Origin: DAIOFH01 sp036745875
GTDB lineage: Bacteria; Planctomycetota; SZUA-567
NCBI GenBank assembly: GCA_036745875.1
Contig: DAIOFH010000164.1
Location: forward strand, 1-6,956
Length of the DNA stretch: 6,956 nt
Reading direction: 5' to 3'
Within the stretch, counting starts at the first letter, position 1. Each line of letters starts with the position of its first letter. The notes beneath the pieces are model-generated. The model was not told where the DNA came from and did not search any database. It saw nothing but the letters and a program-made list of their open reading frames with translations. Below are positions 1 through 6,782 of this stretch, one piece after another. The translations under genes and the position numbers were made by a program.

Positions 1-897
1 GAGGCGGCACGAACAGCGGACAAGCCTTCCGTTCAAAAAACGGAGAGGCTGGAAAGCATCTATAAGAAAGTACCTCCGCCACATGGTGGCGGACTCTATG
101 AACAATATCAACGGGAAAAGGAAAGCACATGGAAGGAGAGAAAAGCGCAATTGTCCGCGGTGTGGGACAAGCAGAAAACACGCACGCGCCACATTGTCGC
201 GTTGGCGAAATTATATCTGCCCAGGGCCGCATCGTATCACTTAAAGAAGAGACTCCGGCTCGAAGCACGCAATATTGCCAATGCCAGAATTGTCGAACTT
301 CGCCGAGCGATGGCAAAGGAGCGCGCCGACATTAAGGCCAGGCACAAAGCGCTCGGCTATCTCGAATGGCTGAAGCGACAGGCCGAGAGCGGCAACGTCT
401 CCGCCATATATGCCCTGCGCAAACGTGGCGCAGTCGCGCCGGCACTTGTCAACATCACCGCCCGCGATCTCCAGAACACCAAAATCATCGCCGCAAAAGT
501 AGCGTACGTCACCGGACGGGGAACGTTGTTCTATAAGGTCGGACAGGATGTGTTCCGCGACAACGGCAGCCATGTATCGGTGAAGCGCGACGCAAGCGAC
601 GACGGGCTAGCGTCCGCACTGCGCATCGCCATGGCAAAATTTAACGATCAGCCCTTAACGATAAACGGCACGGACGAGTTCAAGCGGCGTTGCGTCGACA
701 CGGCGATCAGGGAAAATCTACCGTTCACATTTTCCGATGTTTGGCTGGAAAAGGAACGACAAGAGCGGAGGCGCGTGGCAATGCGGCGCATTCAAACAAG
801 AAACAACGCTAATATCGGGGAGACCACCCACGTACAAGACCACAACACGGACAAAGACGCGTCCGAAAAAGCGGCATATCGCGGCATGCACAGGTAA
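1..897 (+). CDS. TraI/MobA(P)-type conjugative relaxase, C-terminal part (5'-truncated by window)
   Basis: The reading frame is open from base 1 and ends at TAA 895-897, giving 298 residues with no start in the window. A TTG at 151 is an internal codon, not a credible start. Residues about 20-120 form a charged, helical linker, including PPPHGGGLYEQYQREK near residue 27 and the LGYLEWLKRQAESGN segment near residue 118. This pattern is usual in MOBP relaxases ahead of the C-terminal domain. Residues about 168-250 (bases 502-750) match the LPD7 domain: a FRDNGSHVSV strand, an ALRIAMAKFNDQPLTINGT segment, then FKRRCVDTAIRENLPFTFSD. The family nicks plasmid DNA at oriT and leads the strand into the recipient; the nuclease domain (Tyr plus the three-His motif) lies upstream of the window and is not seen. 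The last ~48 residues are basic and polar, with no recognised domain. The gene converges on the minus-strand block. Family assignment is firm; the exact subtype is not. Confidence 0.85.
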   Translation, partial: EAARTADKPSVQKTERLESIYKKVPPPHGGGLYEQYQREKESTWKERKAQLSAVWDKQKTRTRHIVALAKLYLPRAASYHLKKRLRLEARNIANARIVELRRAMAKERADIKARHKALGYLEWLKRQAESGNVSAIYALRKRGAVAPALVNITARDLQNTKIIAAKVAYVTGRGTLFYKVGQDVFRDNGSHVSVKRDASDDGLASALRIAMAKFNDQPLTINGTDEFKRRCVDTAIRENLPFTFSDVWLEKERQERRRVAMRRIQTRNNANIGETTHVQDHNTDKDASEKAAYRGMHR

Positions 898-990
898 ACC
901 AAAAGGCATGCCGGTTATGGATTCGGACGCAACAAGACCACCCCGCTTACTGTACCTTCAGCCATCCAATCCGCTACTGTAGTAGTGCTA
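898..990. other. Convergent intergenic gap between relaxase and secreted lectin-domain gene
   Basis: These 93 bp separate two converging genes. The gap holds an 8-bp palindrome GGCATGCC (906-913), two copies of TACTGTA (948-954 and 975-981), and a short CTAC/GTAG stem near the right end. I see no GC-rich hairpin followed by a T run on either strand, so no intrinsic terminator is supported. Confidence 0.5.
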
Positions 991-2262
991 TTACATGAAC
1001 ATCCGCGCATTGCGCAGGAAAAGGGCATCAAGGACTCCCTTGGAAAAGGTGCAGAGTACGCCACGGACAGACTGCGGTCCTTCGGCCTCGTCGGTGTCTT
1101 CGCCATCTTTGGCTTGTTTGAGTTTTTCGAACGCGTCATCTGTGATCCAGAAGAGCTCGCCCTTCAAGGCGGGGCCGGCGTAGCTTGTCTCCAGCGCGGT
1201 GATGATCTTTTCGTGGTTGTCCCATTTGTCGTCGTCCGTCTCGCGGAAATCGATGAGCTCTTCACGCGATGTCAGATCGCCGTCTTCGTCCTCTTCCGCC
1301 GATGTCAGCAGGAAGCGCAGCGGACGGTAGCCGTCGACCCGCAGGTCCTCGAACAGTCCGTCCAGCACGGCGGCGCCTTCGTCCGGCAGCCGGAAACGCA
1401 TGGCAACGGCAAACATCGTTCTGTCGTCGTCATCCGGTTGGGGCATGGCGCCGACGCCGACCAGATCTTTCCAGAAGACCGGGAAATACTCCCGCGCTCC
1501 CCAGCCGTCGTCTTCGTGCGTGACGGTATCCTGCATGGACGCCGTTCCGGCTACGCAGCCGCAGACGCTCATTTCGCCCTCGACGGTGGTACCCCATTTG
1601 CCGGTCCAGCGCGCTTCCCGGCCGTTGGCCTCGCTCCATTCCGCCGCGACTTCCGGACAGCGCTCCCGGGCATGCTCTTGATTCCAGATGGGACCGGCTT
1701 CCAGTTCGAAACGAGTCAGCTCTCCCTGTTCTTCCCCGACTTCCCCGATGTGCTCCGCGAGCATCTCGGCGAACTCATCAACAGTCTCCATGAGCATCAC
1801 GTTGTCTTTGTCGACGGCGTTGGGGCGGTTGGCGGAAGTCAGGTAGACGCGTTCGCTGCCCGTGACTTCGCCGATGACCTCGTTCTCGTAGTTGAGGCGG
1901 CGAAGCCGGGGGGCGCCGTCCGCGTGGACGACGATCAGGCGTATGTTGCTGTCCGGGCTGATGCCGCCGAGGTCGTCAAACACCAGGCTCTTGGTCGCCA
2001 GATCGAAAATAATCACTTCCGGCCCGGTGGCGCCGTGAACGCCGAGGCTGAAGTACCCGCCGGACGGCAGATAAACCGGAGAATTGTGGTAGCGGGATTC
2101 GTCATAGGGAGTGGCGTACCGGATGCGGATATCGGCGATTTCCTCGTTCAACCCGTTTTCGAAGTAGAGATCGCTGCGGTCGCCCGCCAGCGACATGCCG
2201 CACATAACGTGAAGGAACAGGACGGCGGCGAAAAGATGGCAATGAATTCTCGATGCAAACAC
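991..2262 (-). CDS. Secreted protein with one MVL-type mannan-binding lectin domain
   Basis: The product is 423 residues from a GTG start at 2262, chosen because GGAG lies 6 nt upstream and a signal peptide follows directly (hydrophobic AAVLFLHV core, cleavage likely after SLA, residue 26). The open frame extends to another GTG at 2319, which has no ribosome binding site. Residues about 188-237 (bases 1552-1701) match the ~54-residue module of Microcystis viridis lectin MVL: AGPIW, a helix, then WTGKW and VEGEMSVC. MVL binds the core of oligomannose glycans and has two such modules; here there is one. Three cysteines fall in or at the edge of the module (202, 234, 236), so a disulfide is possible. 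Residues 323-334 resemble an EF-hand loop (E-x-D-x-D-G-D-L...E) but start with Glu. The N-terminal ~160 residues look beta-rich and are not recognised; nor is the acidic C-terminal part. This is the last gene of the minus-strand block, 72 bp after its upstream neighbour. The lectin call rests on remembered family pattern; the glycan target is inference. Confidence 0.75.
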   Translation of the reverse strand: MFASRIHCHLFAAVLFLHVMCGMSLAGDRSDLYFENGLNEEIADIRIRYATPYDESRYHNSPVYLPSGGYFSLGVHGATGPEVIIFDLATKSLVFDDLGGISPDSNIRLIVVHADGAPRLRRLNYENEVIGEVTGSERVYLTSANRPNAVDKDNVMLMETVDEFAEMLAEHIGEVGEEQGELTRFELEAGPIWNQEHARERCPEVAAEWSEANGREARWTGKWGTTVEGEMSVCGCVAGTASMQDTVTHEDDGWGAREYFPVFWKDLVGVGAMPQPDDDDRTMFAVAMRFRLPDEGAAVLDGLFEDLRVDGYRPLRFLLTSAEEDEDGDLTSREELIDFRETDDDKWDNHEKIITALETSYAGPALKGELFWITDDAFEKLKQAKDGEDTDEAEGPQSVRGVLCTFSKGVLDALFLRNARMFM

Positions 2263-2268
2263 GACATT

Positions 2269-2275
2269 CTCCTTT
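2269..2275 (-). promoter_or_regulatory. Ribosome binding site deciding the GTG start of the lectin-domain gene
   Basis: On the minus strand AAAGGAG is followed by 6 nt and GTG at 2262. The upstream in-frame GTG at 2319 is preceded by CTCGAGC, with no purine-rich box. The signal peptide begins directly at the 2262 start, which supports this choice. Confidence 0.7.
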
Positions 2276-2334
2276 ATGCCATTGTGTTTCGACAATTCGG
2301 AACACGGGTTGTTTTTCACGCTCGAGATGAGCGC

Positions 2335-3510
2335 CTATTTTCGCACGTATGTGCCTTCAAGCCGCACCAGCGCGGTGGCGTCTTTTTCGTCTTCCTCGCT
2401 GGTGGCTTCGGGGTCAAACGTCACGGCGACCTGCTCGTCGTCCGCCGAGATGGAAAAGACAAAGGGCGCATACCAGGCGGAGCGATTCCGGACGGCGGCG
2501 ACGCCGTCGAAAATGTCTTCATCGCCGCGCTCGAACGAGAAGACGAAATACATGCCAATGGGGCCTTCACGATAATTACCAATGCGGAGGACGGTGTCGC
2601 CGTTGCGGTATTCGCCCCACCAGGAGGGGCCGCCTTCTTCCCACAGCCAGCAGTTCCCGCCGGCCGCAGCGTCCATTTCATAGACTGCGCCGGTGGTGCC
2701 GACGGCGAAATGGCGCTCGGCGGTGAATTTCTCCGGGCTGTCATCGCCGAAGGAAAAGAAGAGCGCGGGGGTGTCGCCCACCAGGCCGGGGCCGTTGTAG
2801 CGATAGGCGAAGCCGCTGGGCGCGACCCAGCGGGAATTCTCCGGGCCGACGGTTTTCTTGATGCGGATGAGCGCGTCCATGACGCCGAGGCGCAGGGGCG
2901 AGTCGGCGCCGGCCAGGTACACCGCCGGTATGGGGCCGGGGAGGAAATCGCTTTCCGACGGTTCAAGCGCCATGACGCCGAGGAGCATCTCCTCCATGGC
3001 CTGCTTCGCTGCCGTCCCGGGCAAAGGAGGAATCTCCGCATCGGCGGACGCCTGCAGGACAAACCAGAAGCTCCACTCATCGGTGAACACCAGCGCGGCG
3101 ACGAACTGCCGCGCGTCCTCGTTCTCCCCTTCCAGGAACTCCGCCTTCATGGCGGGGTAGCTGGTGGCTTCGGCCTGCGCCGTAAAGGGCGTGATTGTTA
3201 TTTCCCGGGCGGAGGGATGATCGATCAGAATGCGATCGCGCACCAAATCCGCTTCGTATTCCAGTCCGTGCAAGCGGCGCGACTCGATGAGGATGTCACG
3301 GTCCGGCGTTCCCTGCCACAGCCACCACTCGCCATTTGGGAGCACGCAGGCGTCGAGCGGATCGGCTTCCGCGTTGAGGACGAGGTTGGGCCCCGTCAAC
3401 GGCGGCGGGAGACAGGTGCTGCCGACATGATCACCCGCCGGGACGGAGAGCGGGAGGGCGGCCAGGAGGAGCGCGAGGCTGACCGGAACTATGCGGCGGT
3501 GACGTTGCAT
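2335..3510 (-). CDS. Secreted aromatic-rich protein of unknown family
   Basis: The product is 391 residues, ATG at 3510, TAG at 2335-2337. The frame is open to an earlier ATG at 3552, but 3510 has AAGGGG 6 nt upstream and opens a clean signal peptide (QRHRR, then a Leu/Ala core, cleavage likely after VPA, residue 25). The mature protein is probably periplasmic or extracellular. I do not recognise the family. The first half (about residues 85-185) alternates strands and a helix: a hydrophobic ILIDHPS strand, a VFTDEWSFWFVLQ strand, then an AAKQAMEEMLLGVMAL helix. That order recalls the small DUF1795/PsbP-like fold, but this is a guess. The second half has HFAVGTTGAVYEMD (267-280) followed by CWLW and a Trp/Tyr-rich segment. 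Tryptophans cluster in NGEWWLW (59-65), CWLW and SWWGEY, as in some ligand-binding beta proteins. It lies 251 bp after the Ig-repeat gene and 72 bp before the lectin-domain gene, so co-transcription with the latter is likely. Confidence 0.75.
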   Translation of the reverse strand: MQRHRRIVPVSLALLLAALPLSVPAGDHVGSTCLPPPLTGPNLVLNAEADPLDACVLPNGEWWLWQGTPDRDILIESRRLHGLEYEADLVRDRILIDHPSAREITITPFTAQAEATSYPAMKAEFLEGENEDARQFVAALVFTDEWSFWFVLQASADAEIPPLPGTAAKQAMEEMLLGVMALEPSESDFLPGPIPAVYLAGADSPLRLGVMDALIRIKKTVGPENSRWVAPSGFAYRYNGPGLVGDTPALFFSFGDDSPEKFTAERHFAVGTTGAVYEMDAAAGGNCWLWEEGGPSWWGEYRNGDTVLRIGNYREGPIGMYFVFSFERGDEDIFDGVAAVRNRSAWYAPFVFSISADDEQVAVTFDPEATSEEDEKDATALVRLEGTYVRK

Positions 3511-3512
3511 TG

Positions 3513-3587
3513 CTGTCCCCTTCTTAGTGATTTTTTGGGAGAACTGGTACACGGGTGCTGCGGCGCGGCTACAGCACTGGGGGACAG
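3513..3587 (-). repeat. 8-bp inverted repeat enclosing the 5' leader, with nested 6-bp hairpin
   Basis: On the plus strand CTGTCCCC (3513-3520) and GGGGACAG (3580-3587) are perfect complements 59 nt apart. Nested inside is GTGCTG (3555-3560) with CAGCAC (3572-3577) around an 11-nt loop. In the minus-strand transcript the outer pair would cover the ribosome binding site of the gene starting at 3510. Pairing is seen in sequence; a regulatory role is inferred. Confidence 0.4.
3517..3522 (-). promoter_or_regulatory. Ribosome binding site of the 391-residue secreted protein, with upstream complement
   Basis: AAGGGG on the minus strand sits 6 nt before ATG 3510 and decides this start over the upstream ATG at 3552. 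It is part of GGGGACAG, which is exactly complementary to CTGTCCCC 59 nt further upstream (plus-strand 3580-3587). Confidence 0.6.
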
Positions 3588-3684
3588 AAAGGCGTGAGCA
3601 TTTCTTTCTGCCCTATGGCGTCAACGGAAGGCGCGTCCATAACAATCCACACACCGCGCCGCAGGCCGAAATGCTGGGCGGAGA

Positions 3685-3718
3685 ACCGAAGAAAATACAA
3701 ATGATACACCGAAGAAAA
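3685..3718. repeat. Perfect 11-bp direct repeat, possible operator pair
   Basis: ACCGAAGAAAA occurs at 3685-3695 and 3708-3718, a 23-bp period with a 12-bp AT-rich spacer. The pair lies in the 251-bp gap between the Ig-repeat gene and the next minus-strand gene, about 175 bp before that gene's start. Tandem sites of this kind often bind a regulator, but no promoter elements close to consensus were found around them. Confidence 0.45.
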
Positions 3719-3726
3719 GCTGAACG

Positions 3727-3769
3727 CCGCCGTAGTAGACGTTGGCGGAACGTCGAAGCGTTCAACGTC
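3727..3769. repeat. Cluster of short inverted repeats at the 3' end of the Ig-repeat gene
   Basis: GACGTT (3738-3743) and AACGTC (3749-3754) form a perfect 6-bp stem around GGCGG; AACGTC recurs at 3764-3769. An alternative stem pairs CCGCC (3727-3731) with GGCGG (3744-3748), and GAACG/CGTTC pair at 3748-3763, spanning the stop codon. On the minus strand the CCGCC/GGCGG stem is followed after about 8 nt by TTTT, so a weak transcription terminator is possible but not convincing. Confidence 0.35.
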
Positions 3770-5213
3770 GCCACCCAAGACTCAGAATTTTCGATGCTTC
3801 GCGTTTTCCGTAGTTGTTTTGCGCTCTCATGACGATCTTGTAATTGCCTTCGTCCAGATTGCCGACGCCGAGATCCGTCGAGTAACGTCCCTTTTTCATT
3901 TGCCGGTAGATGATGTCCTTGAGCAGTTTGCCGCTGCTCGAGTCGTAGAGGGCTATACGAACGTTAGCGTCCATGTCGAGGCTATAGTTGATGGTCGTTT
4001 GCATCCGGCCGCCTATAACGACATAGTCGGGTGTGAGCTCAAGAGTGATGGCGGGCGCCCGCTTGGGCGTTTGCGGTTTGGCCTTCAGGGACACCTTGCC
4101 GGAATCGACCACCTTCTTCTCGCCGGTGAGGCTGGTGGCTGTCACGCGAATCCAGTGCGTCCCTTTGGCGTAGTGGGAGGAGCTTCCCGGTTCCGGCCGG
4201 CGATTCCAGTCCGTCTTGTGCGTTCCTTTGGCAAGAAGGAATTCAGGGGCGTTCGGCGTGCTTTTCCCTATGTAGTGCTTCGCCCCGCCTTCGCTCAGGT
4301 GCTGCAGGGTGACCATGGCGTTCTGGTTAAGGGCCACGGTGTAGGGAATTGTGGTCTTTTCGTCCACCAGCGCTTCGCCCTTGACTCCCATCGCAACGGA
4401 AAGTTCGAGAGGCTCCGGCTCTTTCAGGGTATACCTGACGATGAATTCCTTCTCCGGGCCGAAAGGATTGCTCACGGTAATTTTGGCGGCGTATTTTCCA
4501 GGCTTGAGGGCTTGCGAATTTTTGTCCTTGAGATCCGACTTCAACGTATGATTGCCGGCGCCGAACACCGACTCCCAACGTTTGAGCTCATTGTCCTCGT
4601 CGTCATAATCCACGGCGACGATGGTATTGATGTTGGCGGTGGTGAAGCGGATCTCCGGCGCGCCGCCATATTCAAGAACGCATTGCCGCGCGGAGATGCC
4701 TTCGTCGGTCAGTGTCGGCCCCCCCGACGTGATGTAGAGTGGAAATCCGGCATCCTTCAGCAGATCGCCGTAATGTTCCCCGGTGATGTTCATGACGACC
4801 CGGTAAATGCCATCCGGGACTTTTTCGCCGTGTTCGTCTCGCATGTCCCAAGTGAATTCGAAGGGGCCCGAGGACTTTACCGACCCGCCCATCGCCTTGC
4901 TGACGAGAGTTTTTTTCTTGCTGTCCCAAACACCGAAAACAATGCTCACCTTTTCGGGCGGTTCATCCTCATGATCCGGATTTCGGTAGTCCAGGAGCAC
5001 TTCGACGATGTTTCTCTCGCCGTCGTCTTCGCTGTTCCACCATGATTCGACGACCACCTTTTTCAATCCGACATATTCGTTGTCGCCGAAATTCCCGGTA
5101 GCGAGGTTGCTTTCAATGCCCTCGGGAACATCGACAGCCAAGGCGACGGGACGCGGCGTTCCAACCGCCAGGAAACATATCGCCGCAAACAAAAAAGTCT
5201 TCATCCGGGTCAT
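3762..5213 (-). CDS. Secreted protein with four tandem FlgD-Ig-like repeats
   Basis: The product is 483 residues, ATG at 5213 with GGAGGAGC 6 nt upstream; a second ATG at 5204 lacks good spacing. Residues 1-26 are a signal peptide (FLFAAICFLAV core, cleavage likely after ALA). The rest is nearly all beta-sandwich repeats, at about 88-143, 184-262, 285-375 and 405-478. Each has a strand with a short acidic or polar turn, then a turn-Gly-x-Tyr/His-x-hydrophobic strand: DGIYRVVMNI, PGKYAAKITVSN, KGTHWIRVTAT and EGNYKIVMRAQN. The first and last also show the V-x-I-x-hydrophobic-YD/WD-S-x-x-G/K-L pattern of FlgD Ig domains. Such repeats serve as spacers or adhesion scaffolds in exported proteins; no enzyme motif and no cell-wall or C-terminal sorting signal is seen. 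It follows the DUF3137 gene by 60 bp and is probably in the same transcript. Function inferred: extracellular or periplasmic structural protein. Confidence 0.75.
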   Translation of the reverse strand: MTRMKTFLFAAICFLAVGTPRPVALAVDVPEGIESNLATGNFGDNEYVGLKKVVVESWWNSEDDGERNIVEVLLDYRNPDHEDEPPEKVSIVFGVWDSKKKTLVSKAMGGSVKSSGPFEFTWDMRDEHGEKVPDGIYRVVMNITGEHYGDLLKDAGFPLYITSGGPTLTDEGISARQCVLEYGGAPEIRFTTANINTIVAVDYDDEDNELKRWESVFGAGNHTLKSDLKDKNSQALKPGKYAAKITVSNPFGPEKEFIVRYTLKEPEPLELSVAMGVKGEALVDEKTTIPYTVALNQNAMVTLQHLSEGGAKHYIGKSTPNAPEFLLAKGTHKTDWNRRPEPGSSSHYAKGTHWIRVTATSLTGEKKVVDSGKVSLKAKPQTPKRAPAITLELTPDYVVIGGRMQTTINYSLDMDANVRIALYDSSSGKLLKDIIYRQMKKGRYSTDLGVGNLDEGNYKIVMRAQNNYGKREASKILSLGWRR

Positions 5214-5273
5214 GATGCAGCTCCTCCATACCGCGTCATCACTTTGGCCGAATCGCCGCGACTTCCCACGGGA

Positions 5274-6782
5274 TCACGGGAGATTGACCGATAGAAAAAG
5301 CAGGTGCAGCGCCAACACGATGATAGCGACAACAGGCTTGGAAAACGCTCCCGCGACGACGAATATCCCGCCGACGACAAGATAGGGAATGGTCGGGACA
5401 GTCATGCCCGAAGCCTGCCATTCCCCGCCTCGGTAGCTCGCTCCGGCCATGAGGCCGTCGGGCACATGAATCATCGCATACACAGCGCTTACGAGATACG
5501 CCGCGACAATTGCATAGGGGAGCAGGGTCAACGCGGTACCAGTTGCATTGCCGGCGGCGCGTTTCGTCGAACGAAGAATTTTTTCGCCTTCGGTCGGCCC
5601 CGCCTCGGCCGCAACGGCGGCCGCAGCCTCGGCGCGCTCTTCCGTAGTCCGCGATCGCGCGGCCGTGTTTTCTGGTATTTCCCCAACGTCCGCCTCCTGC
5701 GGCCGGAAATACATCGTATCGAGGAATCCCGTGATCAATGCGACGTCGCGGCGCAACAATTCCCGCTCCTCGAGAAGGGTTTTTCCGCCGGAGACGTCGA
5801 AGGCCTCGCGGCCTGTCGAGATGAGGGCGATCATCGAGTTGTCGGCGAAATAAAAGGCCATCGGCACGCCGAGGGCGCGTTCGAGATAGAATATCCCCTC
5901 GACCATCTGGGGAGTGAGAACAGCCATGGCGTCGAGCGGATCGAGCGCGTAGATCGTGAAGAGATCTTTGAAATCCGCCAATTCCGTCTCGACCGTCCGC
6001 CACTCCCCGGATGACGAGCCGACCCTGGTCCCGGTGAAACGGCGGCCAATCACCTGCACCCGCCCCCGGAACTTGTCGGCGAAATCGAATCGCATCGCCC
6101 TGCCGCGAAATACGTCGCGCCACCGCGTTTCCGTGCGCACGTTTCCCTTCGCATCCCGCTTCGTGACCGTGTACTGTTCTTCGACGCGTACATCGCCCTG
6201 CACAAAGCGGATGCCCTTGTAGGCGGCTTCGATCAGGTCGTTGCCGCCATATCGGTCGAAGTGCGCGAAAAAATCGATGTCGCGAAGCGCGGACTGGTCG
6301 AACTGGCAGTCGGGTTTGTAGGCGAGATCGTCGAAAACCCTGGACAGGGAATCGGCCACTAAATCCTTTTTAAACCCGGCATGGTATTCGCGCCAATACC
6401 TGGAACCTATCCGTTCGAGCGGCAGTCCGCAAATAACCGCACCCGCGAGCGCCACGACCACACTGGGGGATCCCGCCCCCCAGGCGACGCAATAATACCC
6501 CACGACGCAAAATACGCACACTCCAACGACGCCGGCGAGGAATTTGAAAAGCGACGCTTTCAGCCTCAAGGTCTCCAGTCGGGACGCCACCGGATCGCCC
6601 CGCGAAGCGTTGATGCTGATCCACAGGCGGTACAGACTCCACAGGCGCTTCGCCATCCAGTACAGTATCGCGATGACGACAAAATTCCGAGTCGTCTCGA
6701 AGCCGAAAATCAGGAAGGATGCAATCAGCGCCGCCAGCGCGAAGAATATCGTCCCCACGTATCCCGCCAGAATGCGCGTCAT
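5274..6782 (-). CDS. DUF3137 family membrane protein
   Basis: The product is 502 residues, ATG at 6782, preceded by GGAGGAGC; the ATG overlaps the upstream stop as ATGA, so translation is likely coupled. Hydrophobic segments lie at about 5-27, 33-45, 81-101 and 105-121; the DUF3137 domain spans about 130-360; further membrane segments lie at about 416-438, 463-480 and 482-499. Domain marks are FFAHFDRYGGNDLIEAAYKG (171-190), VFRGRAMRFDFADKFRG (224-240), and FKDLFTIYALDPLDAMAVLTPQM (271-293), the last being the family's most typical stretch. An Ala/Glu-rich linker (about 370-405) separates it from the C-terminal membrane part. Most family members end soon after the domain, so the extra C-terminal membrane hairpins make this a long form. 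The family has no established biochemical activity; members are often encoded beside LemA proteins. Location is inner membrane by prediction. Confidence 0.85.
   Translation of the reverse strand: MTRILAGYVGTIFFALAALIASFLIFGFETTRNFVVIAILYWMAKRLWSLYRLWISINASRGDPVASRLETLRLKASLFKFLAGVVGVCVFCVVGYYCVAWGAGSPSVVVALAGAVICGLPLERIGSRYWREYHAGFKKDLVADSLSRVFDDLAYKPDCQFDQSALRDIDFFAHFDRYGGNDLIEAAYKGIRFVQGDVRVEEQYTVTKRDAKGNVRTETRWRDVFRGRAMRFDFADKFRGRVQVIGRRFTGTRVGSSSGEWRTVETELADFKDLFTIYALDPLDAMAVLTPQMVEGIFYLERALGVPMAFYFADNSMIALISTGREAFDVSGGKTLLEERELLRRDVALITGFLDTMYFRPQEADVGEIPENTAARSRTTEERAEAAAAVAAEAGPTEGEKILRSTKRAAGNATGTALTLLPYAIVAAYLVSAVYAMIHVPDGLMAGASYRGGEWQASGMTVPTIPYLVVGGIFVVAGAFSKPVVAIIVLALHLLFLSVNLP

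Noticed and set aside
948..981. Repeated TACTGTA as a possible attachment site or iteron
   Set aside because: Seven bases in two copies 27 bp apart is too little, and no integrase or replication gene is near.
2262..2319. Longer N-terminus of the lectin-domain protein from GTG 2319
   Set aside because: No ribosome binding site, and it would put 19 polar residues before a signal peptide that already has its own well-spaced start.
985..3597. An 870-codon open frame on the plus strand, opposite two secreted-protein genes
   Set aside because: It is codon-aligned with both minus-strand genes, so it stays open only because they avoid TTA, CTA and TCA codons. It runs straight through the intergenic gap, has Arg/Gly/Val-rich low-order sequence and no recognisable domain, whereas the minus frames have ribosome binding sites, signal peptides and a lectin module.
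3600..3660. TTGACG on the minus strand as a -35 promoter box
   Set aside because: At the proper spacing the -10 position reads ATGCTC, which is far from consensus.
3569..3778. A 69-codon minus-strand frame in the 251-bp gap
   Set aside because: It begins inside the end of the Ig-repeat gene, has no ribosome binding site and shows no protein-like pattern.
3819..5045. A 408-codon plus-strand open frame
   Set aside because: Codon-aligned antisense shadow of the Ig-repeat gene, which has a good start, signal peptide and repeats.
5304..6014. A 236-codon plus-strand open frame
   Set aside because: Codon-aligned antisense shadow of the DUF3137 gene.
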